From assembly GCA_943908405.1 (NCBI GenBank), contig CALTTE010000034.1, positions 1 through 18,265 of the forward strand: DNA of 18,265 nucleotides, written 5' to 3'. The DNA is from an uncultured Moraxella sp. GTDB taxonomy: Bacteria; Pseudomonadota; Gammaproteobacteria; Pseudomonadales; Moraxellaceae. Made by a program: the position numbers and the translations under genes. The notes beneath the pieces were generated by a model, which saw only the letters and a program-made list of their open reading frames with translations, was not told the origin of the DNA and did not search any database. The stretch's first letter is position 1. Each line of letters begins with the position of its first letter. Below, piece by piece: positions 5,608 through 13,850 of this stretch.

Positions 5608-8234
5608 CTTACTAATTTGTTTGGTACAACAATAATTTTTTTGATGTCGCCTGTGAGATACTTAGCCACGCTATCTAAGGCTTTGGCGGCATCTTTGATG
5701 GTTTCGTTGTCGCTGTTGGTAGGTAATTCAAGTTGTCCACGTACTTTGCCATTGACTTGTACAACCATTGTTACGCTATCGCTAATTAGTGCTTTGTCAT
5801 CGCAGATGGGATAGCTTAATTGTTTGCAGTCAATACCAAAATGTTGAAGCAAGTACTCACCAACGTGGGGGGCAAAAATCGCCAATAAGGTTAATAAGAC
5901 GGTCAGTGCTTCGTGGCGGACAATCATAGCGTTTTGGCTTGTTTCATCAAAGCCTGTAATCTCATTGCTCAGTTCCATTAGCGTAGATATGGGTGTGTTG
6001 AGTGCCAAATGCTCGCCTAAGCTTACATCAATTTTTTTGATGCTTTCGTGGACTTTTTTGCGTAAGGTTTTGGCATTTGGGCTTAAATCGGCGTGCTTTA
6101 ATTCATTAACGCTAAGTTGGTCGGCTAAGCCCATTTGGTTTATCTGTATCAAATGCTCAGCACACAATCGCCAAACCTTTTTGATAAAATTGTGTGGGCC
6201 TTTTAGGGCATTGTCTGACCATTCAAGCGTTTGCTCGGCAGGGGCGGTAAATAAGGTATAAAGCCGTGCTGTATCCGCCCCATAGTGCGACAAAATCGTT
6301 TCAGGGTCAACGCCGTTGTTTTTAGATTTGCTCATTTTTTCTATTTTGCCGATGGTTACAGGCTTGCCGTCTGCCTTTAAGGTCGCCGTTTTGCCATCAA
6401 TCGTGATTTCGTCAGGGAAATAATACTCGGTTTTGTTCTCGTCATCAGTGCGGTAATAGGTTTGTGCCAGCACCATACCTTGTGCCAACATTTGGCTAAA
6501 CGGCTCATCGCCGGTAACAATGCCTTCGTCACGCATTACCTTGTAAAAAAAGCGGGCGTATAATAAGTGCATAACAGCGTGTTCAATGCCACCGACGTAT
6601 TGGTCAATGGGCAACCATTTGTCGGCTGCTTGTGAGTCAATCATTTGGGCGGTGCAATTAGGATTAACAAAGCGTTGAGCATACCAGCTTGATTCTACAA
6701 AGGTATCAAAGGTATCGGTTTCACGCTCGGCAGGTTGTCCGCATTTGGGGCAGGTGGTGTGCAAAAATTCGGGCAAGTGTTTTAAAGGATTGCCCCGCCC
6801 ATCAGGGATAACATCGGTTGGCAACAGTATGGGCAAATCCGCTTCATCAACAGGCACTGTACCGCAGTGGTCGCAATTGACCACAGGAATGGGACAGCCC
6901 CAGTAGCGTTGCCGTGATACGCCCCAATCACGCAAGCGGTATTGAATTTTGGCTTCGGCGTCATCACCAAGTTTTTGTAAAATAACATCAAAGATGTCAT
7001 CAACAGGGTAGCCGTCTAACTCGCCTGAGTTGATGAGTGTGGCTGATTTATGGTGGTCGCTGTGGTTTTTGTTGCTATAGTATTCTTGCCATTGCTCGGT
7101 ACTGTAGGGTTGTCCGTTGTCAATAACTTGAATGATAGGCAGGTTGTATTGTTTGGCGAATTCAAAATCTCGCTTATCGTGGGCAGGCACGCCCATCACC
7201 GCCCCAGAGCCATAACTCATTAGCACATAATTGGCAATCCAAACGGGTATTTTTTGACCGCTTAAAGGGTGGATAACATATATATCGGTTGCTACCCCTT
7301 TTTTGGGCAAGGTTGCCAAGTCTGCTTCAGCCACCGAGCCTTCTTTGCACTCTTGGGCAAAGGCTTGTAGGCTTGGGTTTTTTTCTACGGCTTTGATGGC
7401 AAGTGGGTGTTCGGCAGAAACAGCCAAATAACTGACACCCATCAAGGTATCAGGGCGAGTGGTAAAAACACTGATGGGGTCGGCATAATCGCTAGGGTTG
7501 GCAGGGTGAAACAAAATTTGCATACCCGATGACCGCCCAATCCAATTTTTTTGCATTGCCAACACTTGCTTTGGCCATTTGCCTTCTAATTTGCCCAAAT
7601 CGTCAAGCAATTCATCGGCATAATCGGTGATTTTAAAATAAAACATTGGAATATCACGTTTTTCTACCACCGCCCCAGAACGCCAGCCTCGACCTTCAAT
7701 CACTTGTTCATTGGCAAGTACCGTTTTATCTACAGGGTCCCAATTGACCGTGGCAAGTTTTTTATAAACCAATCCTTTTTTGTATAATTGCAAAAATAGC
7801 CATTGCTCCCAGCGGTAATAATCAGGGTCGCAGGTGGCAAACTCACGCCCCCAGTCAATGGATAAGCCAAGCGATTTTAATTGTTGTCGCATTGCGTCTA
7901 TGTTGGCATAAGTCCATTTGGCGGGGGCAACATGGTTGGCAATGGCGGCATTTTCGGCAGGCAAGCCAAAAGCATCCCAGCCCATCGGTTGCATTACCTC
8001 ATAGCCTTTTAGGCGGTAGTAGCGCGACAAAACATCGGTGATGGCATAGTTGCGTACGTGCCCCATATGCAATTTACCGCTGGGGTAAGGGAACATAGAC
8101 AGCATATAGCGAGGGGGTTTGTCGCTTGGTTCGTTGGTGGTATAATAACGCTTGTCATTTTCCCAGAGGGCTTGTTGATGGGCTTCAATCGTTTTAAAAT
8201 CATACTCGTTAAGTGTTGGCGATGGTGTGGACAT
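5595..8234 (-). CDS. leuS: Leucine--tRNA ligase
   Basis: The 879-residue enzyme charges tRNA-Leu with leucine. It is a class I synthetase: the HIGH-type motif is HMGH (residues 56-59) within PYPSGKLHMGHVRNY, and the KMSKS loop is KMSKS at 633-637. Between them is the CP1 editing domain, with the threonine-rich TTRPDTLMG (about 258-266) and GVPAHDKRD (about 348-356), whose aspartate is the conserved editing residue. Cysteine pairs at 454/457 and 495/498 form the zinc-ribbon insertion. Length is normal. The ATG is preceded by AGGTAG at suitable distance. The gene leads the leftward leuS-lptE-holA locus, which is interrupted here by the Hint gene. A TATAAT box 40 bases upstream is its likely promoter. 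Confidence 0.98.
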   Translation of the reverse strand: MSTPSPTLNEYDFKTIEAHQQALWENDKRYYTTNEPSDKPPRYMLSMFPYPSGKLHMGHVRNYAITDVLSRYYRLKGYEVMQPMGWDAFGLPAENAAIANHVAPAKWTYANIDAMRQQLKSLGLSIDWGREFATCDPDYYRWEQWLFLQLYKKGLVYKKLATVNWDPVDKTVLANEQVIEGRGWRSGAVVEKRDIPMFYFKITDYADELLDDLGKLEGKWPKQVLAMQKNWIGRSSGMQILFHPANPSDYADPISVFTTRPDTLMGVSYLAVSAEHPLAIKAVEKNPSLQAFAQECKEGSVAEADLATLPKKGVATDIYVIHPLSGQKIPVWIANYVLMSYGSGAVMGVPAHDKRDFEFAKQYNLPIIQVIDNGQPYSTEQWQEYYSNKNHSDHHKSATLINSGELDGYPVDDIFDVILQKLGDDAEAKIQYRLRDWGVSRQRYWGCPIPVVNCDHCGTVPVDEADLPILLPTDVIPDGRGNPLKHLPEFLHTTCPKCGQPAERETDTFDTFVESSWYAQRFVNPNCTAQMIDSQAADKWLPIDQYVGGIEHAVMHLLYARFFYKVMRDEGIVTGDEPFSQMLAQGMVLAQTYYRTDDENKTEYYFPDEITIDGKTATLKADGKPVTIGKIEKMSKSKNNGVDPETILSHYGADTARLYTLFTAPAEQTLEWSDNALKGPHNFIKKVWRLCAEHLIQINQMGLADQLSVNELKHADLSPNAKTLRKKVHESIKKIDVSLGEHLALNTPISTLMELSNEITGFDETSQNAMIVRHEALTVLLTLLAIFAPHVGEYLLQHFGIDCKQLSYPICDDKALISDSVTMVVQVNGKVRGQLELPTNSDNETIKDAAKALDSVAKYLTGDIKKIIVVPNKLVSIVV

Positions 8235-8274
8235 AGTGGCTACCTAATGGGTTAAAGCGATTCAATAAAGGCTT

Positions 8275-8280
8275 ATTATA
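8275..8280 (-). promoter_or_regulatory. Likely -10 box of leuS
   Basis: A perfect TATAAT on the minus strand (plus attata at 8275-8280) would start transcription about 30 bases before the leuS ATG. No good -35 match is seen at 16-18 bp. Confidence 0.5.
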
Positions 8281-8361
8281 CCCTAAATTTATTCTCATTG
8301 ATGATAAAAATTGGGTTAAAATTTTTAAAATTGCGGTTGGCGAATGCAAAAATAAATACAA

Positions 8362-8403
8362 AAAATCAATGTTTATAAAAATAAAATCAATGTTAATAAA
8401 AAT
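8362..8403. repeat. 21-bp tandem repeat upstream of the YffB-like gene
   Basis: Two 21-bp units (8362-8382 and 8383-8403), each starting aaaatcaatgtt, differ at one position. They lie in the 211-bp divergent gap between leuS and the reductase gene, 40 bases before the latter's start, where its promoter should be. Confidence 0.85.
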
Positions 8404-8445
8404 ATTAACTCAAACATATCAATTCAATAAGATAAAAGGTGTTGT

Positions 8446-8907
8446 ATGACAATAACAATTTATGGTATCAAAAACTGTAGTAGCGTCAAACGTTGTTTGG
8501 CATATTTTGATGACAATCAGTTGGCTTATACGTGGGTGGATTATAAAAAAACCACGCCAAGTTTGACGACATTTAAGCAGTTTGTTGAACAGTTTGGGGC
8601 AAGTTGTGTCATTAACAAAAAAGGCACAACTTATAAACGCCTTGATGAGACAGATAGGGCAGTTATTGAGGATTTGTTACAACAGTCAAACGATGCGCCA
8701 TTGAGTGATGAAGCGGTTGCAACGATGTATGCCATTGTTTGCAAAAATTTAAGCTTAATCAAACGCCCAATTGTGCTTGGCGTGCGTCACAAAAAGAGCG
8801 TGCTAAATCAGGGTGCGTTAAACAAAGGTGTGTTAAACGAGGGTGCGTTAAATCAGGTGGCTTTGATTGGCTTTAATGAGCAAAGTTATAATGAGGCATT
8901 ACAATAA
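8446..8907 (+). CDS. yffB: YffB/Spx-type ArsC-family reductase
   Basis: A 153-residue thioredoxin-fold protein of the ArsC/Spx/YffB family. It begins TITIYGIKNCSSVKRC, with the catalytic-position cysteine C11, and has the family blocks INKKGTTYKRLDET (about 56-69), KRPIV (106-110) and GFNEQSY (142-148). These match the YffB subgroup better than true arsenate reductases, so a role in arsenate resistance should not be assumed; the substrate of YffB proteins is not settled. It is the only plus-strand gene here. AAAAGG lies seven bases before the ATG. It is longer than the usual 115-120 residues because residues 119-138 are four copies of a pentapeptide (VLNQG, ALNKG, VLNEG, ALNQV) encoded by a 15-bp tandem repeat, inserted in the loop between KRP and GFN. 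Confidence 0.85.
   Translation: MTITIYGIKNCSSVKRCLAYFDDNQLAYTWVDYKKTTPSLTTFKQFVEQFGASCVINKKGTTYKRLDETDRAVIEDLLQQSNDAPLSDEAVATMYAIVCKNLSLIKRPIVLGVRHKKSVLNQGALNKGVLNEGALNQVALIGFNEQSYNEALQ
8800..8859. repeat. 15-bp tandem repeat, four units, inside the YffB-like gene
   Basis: Four 15-bp units start at 8800, 8815, 8830 and 8845 (for example gtgctaaatcagggt, gcgttaaacaaaggt), exactly in codon register from codon 119. They alternate gtg/gcg at the start, so a 30-bp double unit may have been copied once. Confidence 0.92.
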
Positions 8908-8993
8908 AAGCGATTAAAATTAAATCAAATCAAATATTAAAGTCAAACAATTAAAGCCAAGCAATCAAATTAGAACAACGATTTAAAGTATCT

Positions 8994-9017
8994 ATTTGAT
9001 AAACAATTTGATAAACA
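8994..9017. repeat. 12-bp tandem repeat in the convergent gap
   Basis: atttgataaaca occurs exactly twice (8994-9005, 9006-9017). The 260-bp gap 8908-9167 between the two convergent genes is rich in caaat/attaaa words and shows no clear terminator or gene. Confidence 0.8.
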
Positions 9018-9167
9018 ATGTAATTTGATTGGCAGATTTTGATTGGTCTTTTATTTGATGGATTTAACGTATAGATAACCAGCGTAAGAACAGTATAATT
9101 TGCCAGTACCCAAAATTTGCTGTATAAAATGGCTGTACAAAAATTGACTGACAGCTAATACTGAAAG

Positions 9168-10703
9168 CTAATATCGGCTTGCCAACTCATTGGCGATTTG
9201 CTTGATGGTAAGACAAAAGGGCTTGGTGTCATCGTGATGGATAGCTGTTTGAATGGCGTGGCAAAAGTCATCAATCATTGTATTGAATATGGCAAGCGTA
9301 TCGCCAGAAAATCGCACAGTCAGCTGGTCGCTGGTATTTGATGCCCGCATAAGTCCAAAGCTTGTTGCTGTGTCAAGCCTTGCGCCGTCAAGGGTGGTGA
9401 GCGTTGCCCCCATAGGGGGGTGGTTTTGCATATGTTGGGTTAATTGTGCAATAAACTGTCTGGGTGTACCAAGGGTGGCAGGCACGTTAATATACAAATC
9501 AGGGGTGGCAACCACTTGGGGTAAATCATCTACCAGTGTCTGTAGAGGCTTGGTGTGCGACAGCCACGCAAGCAAACGTGTGGCACTATAAATGCCATCG
9601 TCATAGCAATTAAATCGCCCATCATTGATAATAAAATGCCCCGATAACTCACCAGCAAAAATGATATGATCGCTGTCATCTTGTTGCAGTTGTCGTCTTA
9701 GATGGACACTGCCTGTTTGGCTGATTTTTGGGCGAATGCCCTGCTGGGTGAGTAGGTTTGGTAGGCTGTGATTGCATTTAATATCAAATATCACTTGGGG
9801 ATTTTTGATGGTGGAGGTTGCCTTGATAGCAAGCGATAATAAATAAATCAGCACATCAAAGCCAACCACCCGCCCTTGACTGTCCACTACTGCCAAACGG
9901 TCGCCATCGCCATCAAAAGCAAGCCCTAAATCTGCCTTGTTATCAAGCACCGCTTGTTGTAATTCATCAAGGCGATGAGGTTCGGCGGGGTCTGGATTGC
10001 CTTTGGGGAAATTGCCATCAGGGACCGCGTTTAAAAATAACACCTTTTGGGCAAGTTCATTAAAAATAGGGCGTACTACCACCGCTGTTGCACCATTTAA
10101 ACAATCAATAACCAGTGTGTCAAAGCGTTTACCGCCCAGCTGTTTATAAACGGTTAATAGGTCTTGGCTGTATTGGTTGATATAGTCAGTAGTGGGCAAA
10201 GGGGGTGAAGAATGACGGCCAGTAGGCGTTGGCGTTAGCGTGTGGTATAAAGCGACAATATCATCACTGGTGGGCGAGCGGTAGTGGATCAGCCATTTAA
10301 TCCCACAAATATTAAAAGGCGAATGGCTGGCGGTAATCATAATACCATTGCCATTGGTTTGGTTGTTGGCAACGTAAGCCAAAATAGGCGTGGTAACAAG
10401 CCCAAGCCAAACAACGTGAATGCCAAATTGATTGAGCGTATCGGCAAAAATTTGGGCAATGGTGGGGCTTAAAATACGAGCATCATAACCCAAAGCTATG
10501 CGGATAGACGAAGATTGTTTTGGGTGAGATTTTGAAGTCTTTTGGTATTGCTTGGCAAAAGCAGATGCCAACGCCCAAATAAAGGGTAGGTCAAACAAAT
10601 CACGATTGCCACGAATGTCATAGGCTTTAAATAAAGCACGATGAGCGACAAAATGGGGATTGAAGTGCGTATTGTCCTTTGGGGTTGGGCTGTGCTGAGA
10701 CAT
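9168..10703 (-). CDS. algC: Phosphomannomutase/phosphoglucomutase, AlgC type
   Basis: The 511-residue alpha-D-phosphohexomutase interconverts 6-phospho and 1-phospho forms of mannose or glucose, feeding nucleotide-sugar synthesis for surface polysaccharides. All four family sites are present: the phosphoserine loop MITASHSP (Ser126), the metal loop DGDGDR (264-269), the sugar-specificity loop GELSGH (351-356) and the phosphate-binding RASNTSDQLTVRFSG (453-467). GELSGH suggests glucose/mannose rather than glucosamine specificity, which argues against GlmM. It is somewhat longer than Pseudomonas AlgC. Its ATG overlaps the dut stop by one base (TAATG), so the two are translationally coupled; dut followed by algC is also the Pseudomonas order. 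Confidence 0.9.
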   Translation of the reverse strand: MSQHSPTPKDNTHFNPHFVAHRALFKAYDIRGNRDLFDLPFIWALASAFAKQYQKTSKSHPKQSSSIRIALGYDARILSPTIAQIFADTLNQFGIHVVWLGLVTTPILAYVANNQTNGNGIMITASHSPFNICGIKWLIHYRSPTSDDIVALYHTLTPTPTGRHSSPPLPTTDYINQYSQDLLTVYKQLGGKRFDTLVIDCLNGATAVVVRPIFNELAQKVLFLNAVPDGNFPKGNPDPAEPHRLDELQQAVLDNKADLGLAFDGDGDRLAVVDSQGRVVGFDVLIYLLSLAIKATSTIKNPQVIFDIKCNHSLPNLLTQQGIRPKISQTGSVHLRRQLQQDDSDHIIFAGELSGHFIINDGRFNCYDDGIYSATRLLAWLSHTKPLQTLVDDLPQVVATPDLYINVPATLGTPRQFIAQLTQHMQNHPPMGATLTTLDGARLDTATSFGLMRASNTSDQLTVRFSGDTLAIFNTMIDDFCHAIQTAIHHDDTKPFCLTIKQIANELASRY

Positions 10704-11158
10704 TATGAACGTCCTGTATGCCCAAAACCGCCCACGCCACGCTCGCTGGTATCATCAAACTCATCAACCCAACAAAAATTGGGGCGGACAATGGGGACGA
10801 TAACATATTGTGCCATTCGCTCGTTGGGCTGCAGGACAAAATCATTATTACTGCGATTCCATAAGGATACCATCAGCTCGCCTTGGTAATCGGCGTCAAT
10901 AAGCCCCACCAAATTGCCCAAAACGATGCCGTGCTTATGCCCAAGCCCAGAGCGAGGCAGGATAAGCCCAGCAAAATTGGGGTCTTTGATATAAACCGCA
11001 ATTCCTGTGCCAACCAATGCTGTCTCACCAGCTTTGATGGTCAATGGCTCATCAATGCACGCCATTAAATCCACTGCGGCTGAATGGGGGGTGGCATAAC
11101 GTGGCAGGGTATTTCGGTTGAGTTTGGGATTTAGGCGTTTGATTTGAACGTTAAGCAT
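10703..11158 (-). CDS. dut: dUTP diphosphatase
   Basis: The 151-residue trimeric dUTPase hydrolyses dUTP to dUMP and pyrophosphate, keeping uracil out of DNA and supplying dUMP for thymidylate. All five family motifs are seen: AAVDLMA (27-33), PRSGLG (68-73), GLIDADYQGEL (85-95, with the catalytic aspartate), ERMAQ (113-117) and the C-terminal RGVGGFGHTG (140-149) that closes over the substrate. Length is standard. The ATG has no obvious Shine-Dalgarno sequence. A TTGCAA/TATAAT promoter lies just upstream, and algC follows with a one-base overlap. Confidence 0.97.
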   Translation of the reverse strand: MLNVQIKRLNPKLNRNTLPRYATPHSAAVDLMACIDEPLTIKAGETALVGTGIAVYIKDPNFAGLILPRSGLGHKHGIVLGNLVGLIDADYQGELMVSLWNRSNNDFVLQPNERMAQYVIVPIVRPNFCWVDEFDDTSERGVGGFGHTGRS

Positions 11159-11189
11159 TTTTTAGTAATTTAATTGATTGATTAAATTG

Positions 11190-11219
11190 ATTATAACTTA
11201 AAGTGTCTAAAAATTGCAA
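11190..11219 (-). promoter_or_regulatory. Promoter of dut-algC
   Basis: On the minus strand TTGCAA (11219-11214) and a perfect TATAAT (11195-11190) are 18 bp apart, about 30 bases before the dut ATG. The -35 hexamer is the same as that of the tRNA promoter at 244-271. Confidence 0.6.
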
Positions 11220-11305
11220 ATTCAGTAATAAATCAGTTGTTAATAATCAACTTTTTGGCTACAGATACTTTATTGATTGGTTAAAATAATAAGTAGTGGG
11301 GTATG

Positions 11306-11350
11306 CAAGTGATTAAGCTTCAAGTGCTTACGTTTCAAGTGATTAAGTTT
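11306..11350. repeat. 15-bp tandem repeat, three units, between secB and dut
   Basis: caagtgattaagctt (11306-11320), caagtgcttacgttt (11321-11335) and caagtgattaagttt (11336-11350), followed by a fourth partial copy starting caagg. It is non-coding and lies between the secB terminator and the dut promoter. Confidence 0.88.
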
Positions 11351-11367
11351 CAAGGGTCGGTTGAATG

Positions 11368-11399
11368 TAAATAAAAACCTGATGGCGATAACCATCAGG
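11368..11399 (-). terminator. Rho-independent terminator of secB
   Basis: A perfect 8-bp stem, CCTGATGG / CCATCAGG, with a 6-base loop (11378-11399) lies 22 bases after the secB stop. On the minus strand it is followed by TTTTTATTT, as expected for an intrinsic terminator. Confidence 0.9.
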
Positions 11400-11421
11400 C
11401 TGGTTGGTCAAGTATTTATTG

Positions 11422-11859
11422 TTAAGCGTTTTGCTCGCTTTGCTGTGCTTGCATATAGGCTTGGTCAAAATTAACAGGTGCAAGCAACAGTTGAGGGAAA
11501 CTACCACGAGTTACCAAATCGCTAATCACTTCACGAGCATAAGGGAATAAGATATTGGGACAATAGGCACTCAAAAGATGAGGCATATCATTTTCTGGGA
11601 TATTTTTCATCAAGAAAATGCCCGCTTGTTGTACTTCAGCAACATAAGCAACACTACCGCCGTTGTTGTTGGTAACATTGACGGTGAGTACCACTTGATA
11701 ATGGTCATCATCAAGTTTTTCTGCATTGGTTGCAAGACTAATGTCTAGCTCAGGTTGCCACTCTTTGGTGAATACTTCTGCTTTAGGGACTTCAAAAGAG
11801 ACGTCTTTAACATAGATACGTTCTAGTCCTAGTTGTGGTTGTAATGCTTCATCTGCCAT
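11422..11859 (-). CDS. secB: Protein-export chaperone SecB
   Basis: The 145-residue tetrameric cytoplasmic chaperone keeps secretory precursors unfolded and hands them to SecA. Recognisable stretches are LERIYVKDVSFEVP (near residue 12), VVLTVNVT (about 56-63), and the well-conserved LLSAYCPNILFPYAREVISDLVTRGSFPQLLLAPVNF, cited only as family fingerprint from about residue 95 on. Length is normal. AAGGAG is seven bases before the ATG. It is the last gene of the rhodanese-grxC-secB unit, the same grouping as yibN-grxC-secB in E. coli, and is followed by a strong terminator. Confidence 0.97.
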   Translation of the reverse strand: MADEALQPQLGLERIYVKDVSFEVPKAEVFTKEWQPELDISLATNAEKLDDDHYQVVLTVNVTNNNGGSVAYVAEVQQAGIFLMKNIPENDMPHLLSAYCPNILFPYAREVISDLVTRGSFPQLLLAPVNFDQAYMQAQQSEQNA

Positions 11860-11931
11860 TGTCGGCTCCTTGGTTGGTTTAAATTAAGTTGTTTTTAATA
11901 AAATCAGTGTTTTATGTTATGGTGATATAAC

Positions 11932-12192
11932 TTATGATTGTGCCAAGAGTTTATCCAATTCGCCTTTATTATTTAGGGCGTTTAAATCATCAAAGCCACC
12001 AATAAATTGGTCATTGATAAAAATTTGCGGTACGGTGCGATAGCCGTTGGTTTTTTCGCTCAATGCCATTTTGTCTTTGTCGCTTAAATCATACATACTA
12101 ATCTCATCAAAAGCAACTTCTTTTGTGTTAAGCAAGCGTTTGGCATTGTGGCAATAAGGGCAGGTTGGTGTGGTGTAAATAGTAACAGCCAT
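11932..12192 (-). CDS. grxC: Glutaredoxin 3
   Basis: An 86-residue dithiol glutaredoxin that reduces disulfides and glutathione adducts using glutathione. The active site is CPYC (C11, C14); the cis-proline motif TVP is at 53-55 and the glutathione-binding GGFDD at 65-69. Size is typical of bacterial Grx3. AGGA lies seven to eight bases before the ATG. It is between the rhodanese-like gene and secB, spaced by about 75 bases on either side. Confidence 0.95.
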   Translation of the reverse strand: MAVTIYTTPTCPYCHNAKRLLNTKEVAFDEISMYDLSDKDKMALSEKTNGYRTVPQIFINDQFIGGFDDLNALNNKGELDKLLAQS

Positions 12193-12268
12193 TGTTTTTC
12201 CTAAGTTAAAGAAATAAGTTAAAAAATAATCATTTTATAATAAGGCTGATTGCCGGTTTTTCAAGGGG

Positions 12269-12679
12269 TTATTTTTTACTGCCGACCAAAGGCATTCCAG
12301 CGGCTTGCCAACCTGCAATGCCACCATCTAAGCGATAAATGGCGTTGCCACCCATCAGTGCCGCCGCCGCCCCAGATTGTAGCCCCATCTCACAAATCAA
12401 AATAATGGGGGTGGGGCTTTGCTTTAAGTCATTGATGTGTTGGGGAAAATCACTAAAAGGGATATTTTTGCTGCCTTGAATGTAGCCTTCGGCAAATTTG
12501 TTGGCGGGGCGAATATCAATCAGGCGGGCATTTTGGTTATTGACCATCAAACCAAGCTCGCTTGGGGTGATTTTTTTGCCACTGCGTTTATTTTCTACCA
12601 AAAAAAACAGCACGATAAGTACAATTAGCACCCCAAATAAAAATGGGTGATTGCCTATAAATTCAAACCAACGTGCCAC
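12269..12679 (-). CDS. Membrane-anchored rhodanese-like protein, YibN type
   Basis: A 136-residue protein with one N-terminal membrane helix (about residues 12-28) and a cytoplasmic rhodanese domain (about 37-131). The catalytic-loop cysteine is C96 in ILICEMGLQSG, followed by the family's GGIAGW near the end (118-123). Known YibN-type proteins share this anchor and sit beside grxC and secB; a sulfur-transfer or redox role is plausible but not established. The start is GTG (12679-12677), with AAGGA five bases upstream. A good promoter is directly in front, so it probably heads the operon. Confidence 0.88.
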   Translation of the reverse strand: MARWFEFIGNHPFLFGVLIVLIVLFFLVENKRSGKKITPSELGLMVNNQNARLIDIRPANKFAEGYIQGSKNIPFSDFPQHINDLKQSPTPIILICEMGLQSGAAAALMGGNAIYRLDGGIAGWQAAGMPLVGSKK

Positions 12680-12705
12680 AGCAGTCCTTAAATGATAAAA
12701 ATGCC

Positions 12706-12735
12706 ATTATAACAAATGTGATACCCAAATGGCAA
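12706..12735 (-). promoter_or_regulatory. Promoter of rhodanese-grxC-secB
   Basis: On the minus strand TTGCCA (12735-12730), an 18-bp spacer and TATAAT (12711-12706). The -10 box is extended (TGTTATAAT). It sits about 27 bases before the GTG start. Confidence 0.7.
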
Positions 12736-12812
12736 AGCCTTTAAATGATTTAAATCACCAATCGCTGAACAGGGATTAACAGTAATGCCAGTGATTGGGT
12801 TAAAGCGGATTA

Positions 12813-12844
12813 TTAAAGCCAACAAAGTTGTTAAAGCCAACAAA
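12813..12844. repeat. 18-bp period repeat downstream of rsgA
   Basis: ttaaagccaacaaa occurs at 12813-12826 and 12831-12844, an 18-bp period, just after the rsgA stop; a decayed third copy (attaagccaacg) runs into the last codons of rsgA. Confidence 0.75.
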
Positions 12845-12849
12845 TCCAA

Positions 12850-13845
12850 TTAAGCCAACGCTTCGTTTTGTAGGGTTAATAGACTGTCAATGCGTTCTGG
12901 CGACACTTTGCCTTGGCTGGCAGCTTGCCACAAAGCACAGCCTTTGCTGGTTTGGCTGTGGCTACAATCACGAAATTGGCATTGGTCTGCCAAAGGAGCA
13001 AGCTCAAAAAATGCGTCCAATATATCAGCTTTTGATAAATGCCAAATGCCATATTCACGAATGCCAGGGGTGTCAATAATGCCCCCATCGTTTAATTGCT
13101 GGGGGTTGTAGGCGAATAATCGGCTGGTGGTGGTGGTGTGTTGTCCAAGTTTTGAGGCGTTGGATAATTGCTTGGTGTCTTGGTTGGCGTTGTCCAATAG
13201 AGCGTTAATTAGGCTTGATTTGCCTACGCCTGATTGTCCTGCAAAAATGCTTAATTTGCCTTGAATGGTATGCTTTAGCTTGGTTAGACTGGTTTTGTCA
13301 TAGCACGATACGCTTAATGTGGGGTAGCCCAAGCGGTGGTATTGTTGATAGATGGCTTGTGTGTCATTATCCAAAATATCGTGCTTATTGAGTAGCAACA
13401 GGGGTGGCGTGTTGGTGATGTGGGCAACCAATAAATAGCGGTCAATAAGATGGGTGGCAGGTTTGGGTAGTGGGGCAAAAACAATGACAAGCAATTCAAC
13501 ATTGCTGGCAACAGGTTTGATTTTTTGGTAACGGTCGGGGCGGGTGATGAGCGATTGTCTTGGCATTAGTTGCTCAATTCTGCCTAATTGTGCGGTATCA
13601 TCAAAGCTTAATTGTACTTTATCGCCTGTTGCCAGCATTGGCAGGTTGGTGCGAGTATGGCAACGATAAATCTTGCCAATGGTTAAAGTGGTGCTGCCTT
13701 GTTCGGTGATTTGTACGTCCAATTGCTTGCCAAAATGGGCAACAATAATGCCACTAGCAAGGCGGTCATCTTGGACAAAGGCGGTATTTTTGGCGATACG
13801 GCGAGTTTGATTTTGGGTTAATTTGCGACGGCGAATAAGACTCAT
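12850..13845 (-). CDS. rsgA: Ribosome small-subunit-dependent GTPase RsgA
   Basis: The 331-residue circularly permuted GTPase checks late 30S subunit maturation. An OB-fold covers about residues 20-95. The GTPase motifs come in the permuted order typical of this family: NKHD (G4, 153-156), then GQSGVGKSS (P-loop, 203-211), then DTPG (G3, 258-261). A zinc finger near the C-terminus has C289, C294, H296 and C303. The ATG is five bases after the ybeY stop, so translation is probably coupled. The Lys/Arg-rich start (LIRRRKLTQNQ) fits an rRNA-binding extension. Length is near the family norm. Confidence 0.97.
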   Translation of the reverse strand: MSLIRRRKLTQNQTRRIAKNTAFVQDDRLASGIIVAHFGKQLDVQITEQGSTTLTIGKIYRCHTRTNLPMLATGDKVQLSFDDTAQLGRIEQLMPRQSLITRPDRYQKIKPVASNVELLVIVFAPLPKPATHLIDRYLLVAHITNTPPLLLLNKHDILDNDTQAIYQQYHRLGYPTLSVSCYDKTSLTKLKHTIQGKLSIFAGQSGVGKSSLINALLDNANQDTKQLSNASKLGQHTTTTSRLFAYNPQQLNDGGIIDTPGIREYGIWHLSKADILDAFFELAPLADQCQFRDCSHSQTSKGCALWQAASQGKVSPERIDSLLTLQNEALA

Positions 13846-13850
13846 AATGG

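Noticed and set aside
8446..8907. Arsenate reductase ArsC
   Set aside because: The family fold is shared, but the KGTTYKRLDET and GFNEQSY blocks are of the YffB type, and no ars genes are nearby.
8361..9020. CRISPR array from the short repeats in this area
   Set aside because: The repeats are directly adjacent tandem duplications of different unit lengths, without regular spacers or cas genes.
9168..10703. GlmM phosphoglucosamine mutase
   Set aside because: The sugar loop reads GELSGH and the gene follows dut, both as in AlgC-type enzymes.
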